From an uncultured Bacilli bacterium (GTDB lineage: Bacteria; Bacillota_I; Bacilli_A; RF39; UBA660), in the NCBI GenBank assembly GCA_947632355.1, contig CANROY010000002.1, positions 3,943 to 67,942 on the forward strand: 64,000 bases of DNA, in the 5' to 3' direction. Shown one piece after another: positions 60,001 to 64,000 of the stretch; within the stretch, counting starts at the first letter, position 1, and each line of letters opens with the position of its first letter. The notes beneath the pieces are model-generated. The model made no database searches and was not told where the DNA came from. It was given only the letters and a program-made list of their open reading frames with translations. A program made the position numbers and the translations under genes.

Positions 60001-60831
60001 TTGCTTTTTCATTTGACTTAAATAGAAAGGAAAAAATTTATGAATACTTTATATGAAAAGAAAATACAAAAATTGCAAGAAAAGATAAATAAATATGATA
60101 CTATTTTAGCAAATAGAGAGTTGTTAGAAAAAGAAGCGAATAAAGATTATAAAAAAATAAAAAGAAAAATGGTAATTGCTACTACAGCACTTGTGGGTGG
60201 TTTTACAGCAGGGCCAAAATTGTTAGGTTTTGGTTTTCCAATTGTAAAAGATCAAGTCAAAAAATATCAAGATATAAAAACAACGATAGATCAAGATGGA
60301 AACGTAACAGAAGAAAAAATAGGATATATTTATAAAGAGGATATGGAACCTAATACTTTATATAATTACTCTGATTGGACTTCAACACTATCTGAAGAAT
60401 CTATTCGTTATGTAGAAAAATACGATTTAGAAGATATCAATATAGATGAAATGCTTACTATTTTAAAGCAAGGGAACTTTGATTTTAATTCTATAGGAAC
60501 TGAACTAGAAATTAGTAAACAAACAGCATCTTCAGAAGAAGAATTAATGGAATTACCTAAATATGAAGCCGTATATAACGAATTAGATATGCAAGACTTT
60601 ATCTATGAATACGAAACGAATGCTAACAATATTGTAACAACTATAACAAGTTTACTTGGTTTTACTTATTTTGATGTGACTATCATAGGAATATGTGCAT
60701 TATCATTAAATAATCATAAAAAATATTTTGAATCAAAAATATGTGAAAAAAAAGAAAAATGTAAAGACAAAAAAGAACAATATGTAAGGAAGTTGCAAAA
60801 ATTAAATCAAAATATAAAAAATGAAAAATAA
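59997..60831 (+). repeat. Tandem gene duplication, second unit
   Basis: Starts with the 3' half of the HerA terminator (GTTGCTTTTTC at 60000-60010) but lacks its 5' arm AAGCAAC. It is therefore a duplication scar and not a working terminator. Confidence 0.75.
60040..60831 (+). CDS. Two-span membrane protein with coiled coils, paralog 2
   Basis: A 263-residue paralog of the previous gene. Residues 1-48 are nearly identical to those of paralog 1, as are blocks such as GFGFP and the ELPKYEAVYNELDMQD region. The extracytoplasmic part is clearly diverged (YKEDMEPNTLYNYSDWTS). Helices are at about 48-64 and 205-225. The tail is Lys/Glu-rich (CEKKEKCKDKKEQYVRKLQ). GAAAGGAAA precedes ATG 60040. High identity at the N-terminus with fast change in the middle suggests selection on the outside domain. 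Function unknown. Confidence 0.75.
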   Translation: MNTLYEKKIQKLQEKINKYDTILANRELLEKEANKDYKKIKRKMVIATTALVGGFTAGPKLLGFGFPIVKDQVKKYQDIKTTIDQDGNVTEEKIGYIYKEDMEPNTLYNYSDWTSTLSEESIRYVEKYDLEDINIDEMLTILKQGNFDFNSIGTELEISKQTASSEEELMELPKYEAVYNELDMQDFIYEYETNANNIVTTITSLLGFTYFDVTIIGICALSLNNHKKYFESKICEKKEKCKDKKEQYVRKLQKLNQNIKNEK

Positions 60832-60859
60832 AATATAATAATTGATGATTAGAATTAAA

Positions 60860-60888
60860 TTGCGAAATAGATAATTCTATGATACAAT
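60860..60888 (+). promoter_or_regulatory. Promoter of 6S RNA
   Basis: TTGCGA (60860-60865), a 17-base spacer and TACAAT (60883-60888). The predicted start is about 60895. Confidence 0.75.
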
Positions 60889-60894
60889 GTAAGT

Positions 60895-61042
60895 ACCTGA
60901 AGGAATAGTTTGTTTCACATAAAACCGACTATTGGATATTATTGGGAATCTAATTGAGTGTGGTGTAGAAGACTAGCCCATTAAGTGTTGCTAGGATCCT
61001 AAAGCATTTCATGTGATGCCCACCTCGCGTGAGCGGGCTTTT
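60895..61042 (+). ncRNA. ssrS: 6S RNA (ssrS)
   Basis: A transcript of about 148 bases between its own promoter and a terminator with the stem GCCC/GGGC and CTC/GAG (61018-61038) followed by TTTT. The start (CCTGA...TAGTTTGT...CACAT) and end (ATGTGATGCCCACC) resemble Firmicutes 6S RNA, and CACAT can pair with ATGTG near the other end. It lies directly upstream of tcdA; in B. subtilis a 6S RNA gene lies between aspS and tcdA. 6S RNA binds RNA polymerase holoenzyme. It is shorter than the B. subtilis form (about 190 bases), so I keep some doubt. Confidence 0.78.
61018..61042 (+). terminator. Terminator of 6S RNA
   Basis: GCCC...CTC GCGT GAG...GGGC (61018-61038) followed by TTTT. Confidence 0.85.
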
Positions 61043-61086
61043 ATCCAAACAGACTTTCCTTTGGGTTTTTATATGAGGTGAAAACT

Positions 61087-61767
61087 ATGTTTGAACGTAC
61101 ATTAAAAATAATAAATGAACACTTATTAGAAAAAATAAAAAAACAAAAGATATTACTTGTTGGAGTAGGGGGAGTTGGAGGGTTTGCTTTAGAAAGCCTT
61201 GTTCGTTTAGGATTTTCTTCTTTTACGATTCTTGATTCTGACCTTTTTGAAGAAAGCAATTTAAATCGACAAATTCTTTGTACAAAAGAAACAATAGGTC
61301 ATTCTAAAGTAGAAGAAGCCAAGAAAAGAGCTTTAAGTATAAATCCAAATGCAAAAATAGAAATACAACCTATTTTTTTAAATCAAGACAATATAGAAGA
61401 ACTATTTAAAACTTCTTATGATTATATTATCGATGCTTGTGATACCGTAACAACAAAGTATTTACTTATTAAAAAAGCAATAGAGTCCAATACCAAAATT
61501 ATTTCTTGTATGGGAACCGGAAATCGATTGAATCCTAGTAAAGTAACGATTACAACATTAAAGAAAACGTATAATGACCCTCTTGCTAAGGCTATGCGTG
61601 AAATTTTAAGAAAAAATGAAGTTTCTTTAAATATACCTGTCGTATGGAGTAGTGAAAATCCTGTTAAAACAAAAGAAAAAGCACCAGGTTCTATTGTTTT
61701 AGTTCCTGCTGCTGCTGGATTACAAATTGCTTATTTTCTTTTTAAGGATTTAGAAGAAAATCTTTAG
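61087..61767 (+). CDS. tcdA: tRNA threonylcarbamoyladenosine dehydratase (t6A cyclase)
   Basis: E1/ThiF-like ATPase that cyclises t6A37 of ANN-decoding tRNAs to ct6A. The nucleotide motif is ILLVGVGGVGGFALESLVRLG, then LDSDLFEESNLNRQ (the Asn/Arg loop), YIIDACDTVTTK, and the C-terminal GSIVLVPAAAGLQIA. At 226 residues it is normal to slightly short. ATG 61087 fits GAGGTGA; the in-frame GTG at 61078 falls within that site. It follows 6S RNA, as in B. subtilis. It converges with gpsA and overlaps its end by 18 bases. Confidence 0.93.
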   Translation: MFERTLKIINEHLLEKIKKQKILLVGVGGVGGFALESLVRLGFSSFTILDSDLFEESNLNRQILCTKETIGHSKVEEAKKRALSINPNAKIEIQPIFLNQDNIEELFKTSYDYIIDACDTVTTKYLLIKKAIESNTKIISCMGTGNRLNPSKVTITTLKKTYNDPLAKAMREILRKNEVSLNIPVVWSSENPVKTKEKAPGSIVLVPAAAGLQIAYFLFKDLEENL

Positions 61768-62745
61768 TTTTACTTCTTTCATTGCCTCTAATAAAGTTTC
61801 TATTTTCGCATTTTCAAAGATAATAGCATAAAGAGCAAGTAGAATAGGGGCTTTTATTCTTTTTCTCTCTACTAATACTTTCATATTCTTTAATGTTTCG
61901 ACACCTTCTAAGGTGTTTTTTTCTTTGAATGTATCAATGTCTTTTTTACTTTTTTTCTTACCTAATAGTTCTCCAAATTGATAATTTCTACTTTCAGTTG
62001 ATGTACAAGTTGCTACTATATCACCAAAACCTGCAAGGCTATGTAACGTTTCCACATCTTCGCCATCACATTTATAAATCACCTTTGCTGCTTCGTTATA
62101 GATAACGGTTAAATAGTAGGCTAGTGTACTTTCTTTATACCCCATACCATTTATCATACCAGCACCTAAAGCATAGACATTTTTAATACTTCCTAAAAGT
62201 GCAACACTTGTTAAATCTCTTGTAAATACAACTTTTACATTTTCAAGTTGGAAAGCATTCTTTATGGCACTACGTACTTTTTTACTTTTTGTTGCTACAT
62301 TAAAAGCAATGGGTTCTAAATTACAAACATCGACTGCAAAGGTAGGTCCACCAAGAATACCAATCGGATTTTTTAAAATTCCTTTTACAATTTGGTGTAT
62401 CATTTTTGGTTTTTCTCCAACAATTCCTTTTGTTCCAATACAAATAGGAACCTCTTTTGCTACAATATCCTTTATATCGTTACAAACACTTTCTAAGTAG
62501 GCAATAGAAGTCATTAAAAGCACTAAATCAGCGTTTTTTAAAGCTTCTTCATAAGAAGTGGTTACTGTAACATTCTTAGGAAATTCCTTATCCTTAAAAA
62601 GTTTTTCAAACTTATTTGTTTTTTGGAAGTCTTCAACAATTTTTTTGTCTTCACTCCATAAAACAATACTATTTTTTGCATTTTGGGCTAGATTAAAAGC
62701 CACTGCTGTACTAAATACTCCTGTACCAATAATTCCAATTTTCAT
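61750..62745 (-). CDS. gpsA: Glycerol-3-phosphate dehydrogenase (NAD(P)+)
   Basis: Makes sn-glycerol 3-phosphate for lipid synthesis. Rossmann loop: KIGIIGTGVFSTAVAFNLA (the usual GxWGTAL part is diverged to GVFSTAV). Also seen are GILGGPTFAVDV, SIKNVYALGAGMINGMGY with the catalytic Lys, and AGFGDIVATCTSTESRN. At 331 residues the length is normal. ATG 62745 is eight bases from AGGTGG and one base after the rarA stop, so rarA-gpsA form a minus-strand unit. The divergent N-terminal loop makes the cofactor preference uncertain. Confidence 0.92.
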   Translation of the reverse strand: MKIGIIGTGVFSTAVAFNLAQNAKNSIVLWSEDKKIVEDFQKTNKFEKLFKDKEFPKNVTVTTSYEEALKNADLVLLMTSIAYLESVCNDIKDIVAKEVPICIGTKGIVGEKPKMIHQIVKGILKNPIGILGGPTFAVDVCNLEPIAFNVATKSKKVRSAIKNAFQLENVKVVFTRDLTSVALLGSIKNVYALGAGMINGMGYKESTLAYYLTVIYNEAAKVIYKCDGEDVETLHSLAGFGDIVATCTSTESRNYQFGELLGKKKSKKDIDTFKEKNTLEGVETLKNMKVLVERKRIKAPILLALYAIIFENAKIETLLEAMKEVKLKIFF

Positions 62746-62746
62746 T

Positions 62747-63949
62747 CTAATTTCCACCTTTCATTTCACTATGTAATTTATTGATATTTTCTTCATATCG
62801 ATTATTCTTTTTGTGATAATATTTTTTTCCTTTTAAGTTATCAGGTAAATAGTCTTGTTGTACCCAATCGTTTTTGTAATCGTGTGGGTATTTATAGGTT
62901 GTACTCGTTGTTTTAATATGATTGGGAACATTGCCAGTATTTCCGGCATGAATATCACTTAATGCTGCGTCTATAGCGAGGTATGCACTATTACTTTTAG
63001 GAGATAAAGCCATTTCTGTAACCACGACACCTAATGGAATACGGGCTTCAGGAAGCCCTACAAGTTCACTTGCGTGAATCGCTGCCATCACTTTAGGACC
63101 CATACTAGGATTCGCAAGACCGATATCTTCATAAGCAATGACACTCATTCTTCTATAGATGCTATCTAAGTCTCCGGCTTCAATTAACCTTGCTAAATAG
63201 TGCAAAGATGCATCCACATCACTACCACGAATAGACTTTTGAAAAGCACTTAAAACATCGTAATGGCCATCTTCATTTTTATCGTGGAAGAAGACTGGTT
63301 TACTATTAATTTCTTTTACTAAGTCCGTTGTAACCACTTTATCTTCCTTAGAAGAATAGTAGGATACTTCTAGTAAATTAAGAGCACTTCGAAAATCTCC
63401 TGATGAAAGATTTGCAATATAGTTTAAAGTTTCATCCTCAATTTTAATATTTTCTAACTTCTCACACGCTCTTTTAAGGCCTAGAACAATATCTTCACTC
63501 GTTAGTTCGTGTAATTCGAATATTTGTACACGACTTCTTATGGCAGGATTAATTTTATGATACGGATTGGAAGTTGTAAGTCCGATTAAAATAATTAAAC
63601 CACTTTCAATGTAGGGTAGAAGTAAATCTTGTTTATCTTTATTCATTCTATGAATTTCATCGATAATCAAAATCATTTCTCCATGCATTTTGGCTTCTTC
63701 AATCGCAATATCAAAATCTTTCTTATTATTAATGGTTGCGTTTAAAAAGCGATGAAATGCTCCAAGTTCTTTTACAATAGCATTCGCAATACTCGTTTTC
63801 CCAATTCCTGGTTTTCCGTATAAAATAAAAGAAAAAATTTTTTTATTCTTCACCATATTGGATAGAATTTTACCTTCTCCAATTAAATGACTTTGTCCAA
63901 TCACATCACTTAATTTTTCTGGCCTTAATACATTTGATAATAATTCCAT
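62747..63949 (-). CDS. rarA: Replication-associated recombination protein RarA (MgsA)
   Basis: AAA+ ATPase of the RarA/MgsA/WRNIP1 family that acts at stalled forks. Walker A is LYGKPGIGKTSIAN, Walker B is LIIDEIHRMN, sensor 1 is LIGLTTSNPYHKINPAIRSR. The family-specific block MSVIAYEDIGLANP and the C-terminal YKYPHDYKNDWVQQDYLPD follow. At 400 residues it is a little short. TGGTGG precedes ATG 63949. In B. subtilis the orthologue (yrvN) also follows yrvM (tcdA), but here the orientation is reversed. Confidence 0.95.
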   Translation of the reverse strand: MELLSNVLRPEKLSDVIGQSHLIGEGKILSNMVKNKKIFSFILYGKPGIGKTSIANAIVKELGAFHRFLNATINNKKDFDIAIEEAKMHGEMILIIDEIHRMNKDKQDLLLPYIESGLIILIGLTTSNPYHKINPAIRSRVQIFELHELTSEDIVLGLKRACEKLENIKIEDETLNYIANLSSGDFRSALNLLEVSYYSSKEDKVVTTDLVKEINSKPVFFHDKNEDGHYDVLSAFQKSIRGSDVDASLHYLARLIEAGDLDSIYRRMSVIAYEDIGLANPSMGPKVMAAIHASELVGLPEARIPLGVVVTEMALSPKSNSAYLAIDAALSDIHAGNTGNVPNHIKTTSTTYKYPHDYKNDWVQQDYLPDNLKGKKYYHKKNNRYEENINKLHSEMKGGN

Positions 63950-63964
63950 ATTACCACCAATGTT

Positions 63965-63994
63965 ATTATAGCACCACTAAAAGCCTTGTAACAA
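63965..63994 (-). promoter_or_regulatory. Promoter of rarA-gpsA
   Basis: On the minus strand TATAAT reads from 63970 to 63965 with TGC before it (extended -10), and TTGTTA reads from 63994 to 63989, an 18-base spacer. Confidence 0.65.
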
Positions 63995-64000
63995 CCTATT

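Noticed and set aside
57235..60831. Known HerA-based anti-phage system
   Set aside because: No SIR2, DUF4297, NurA or other effector gene is adjacent, so a named system cannot be supported. Kept only as a hypothesis in findings.
60831..61087. tRNA or SRP RNA in the gap before tcdA
   Set aside because: No cloverleaf or T-loop sequence is found; promoter, ends and position fit 6S RNA.
62558..62776. 72-codon plus-strand ORF opposite gpsA
   Set aside because: Lies completely antisense to a clear gene, without a ribosome binding site.
1..64000. Possible use of TGA as Trp (Mollicutes code)
   Set aside because: Real genes end in TGA (17999, 18280, 20628, 43014, 56043) and conserved Trp positions use TGG.

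Overview
The window is a gene-dense stretch of a low-GC bacterial chromosome, most likely from an uncultured gut-type member of class Bacilli (Bacillota). The evidence is AT-rich codon use, Firmicutes-type regulation (two T-box leaders, HrcA/CIRCE, a 6S RNA next to tcdA), a ComN-like protein, a SpoVB-like flippase and a Flp/Tad pilus locus. TGA is used as a stop (for example at 17997 and 43012) and Trp is TGG, so the standard bacterial code applies and this is not a code-4 Mollicute. MurE carries the DNPR motif, which predicts meso-diaminopimelate peptidoglycan. The order-level placement is inference.

Layout. 1-6.1 kb: a truncated ORF, a T-box leader driving an HD-domain protein and valS, then two unknown proteins (one built of ANAKSD repeats). 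6.1-13.1 kb: heat-shock locus hrcA-(unknown)-grpE-dnaK-pepF-dnaJ behind a consensus promoter overlapped by two CIRCE-like operators. 13.1-20.7 kb: trmB, obgE, a VanY-type carboxypeptidase and several unknowns. 20.7-26 kb: a PHP-domain fragment and a Tad pilus cluster (Flp pilin, two TadE/G-like minor proteins, TadZ, TadA/CpaF, TadB, TadC). 26-30 kb: a lipoprotein and an unusually long sigma-70 factor. 29.4-53.5 kb: a block collinear with the Bacillus subtilis ruvAB-queA-tgt-yrzE-yrbG-spoVB-comN-relA-dtd-hisS-aspS segment, interrupted by lineage-specific genes and extended by murE and gatCAB. 53.5-60.8 kb: an accessory region of lipoproteins, membrane proteins and a HerA-like ATPase, with two independent tandem duplications. 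60.8-64 kb: 6S RNA, tcdA, and rarA-gpsA on the minus strand.

How the genes work together. The core is translation (valS, hisS, aspS, gatCAB, trmB, queA, tgt, dtd, tcdA), proteostasis, stringent response and Holliday-junction processing. Two leaders appear to tie this to amino-acid supply: a Val-type T-box for the HD-valS unit and an Asp-type T-box for hisS-aspS-gatCAB. The Rel protein has lost key hydrolase residues, so alarmone turnover probably depends on another enzyme. The most unusual items are the 710-residue sigma factor with a C-terminal extension of about 255 residues, the Rel hydrolase lesion, the duplication scars at 53.5-60 kb, and the T-box whose terminator stem contains the ribosome binding site. 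No rRNA, tRNA, CRISPR array, insertion sequence or prophage gene was seen.
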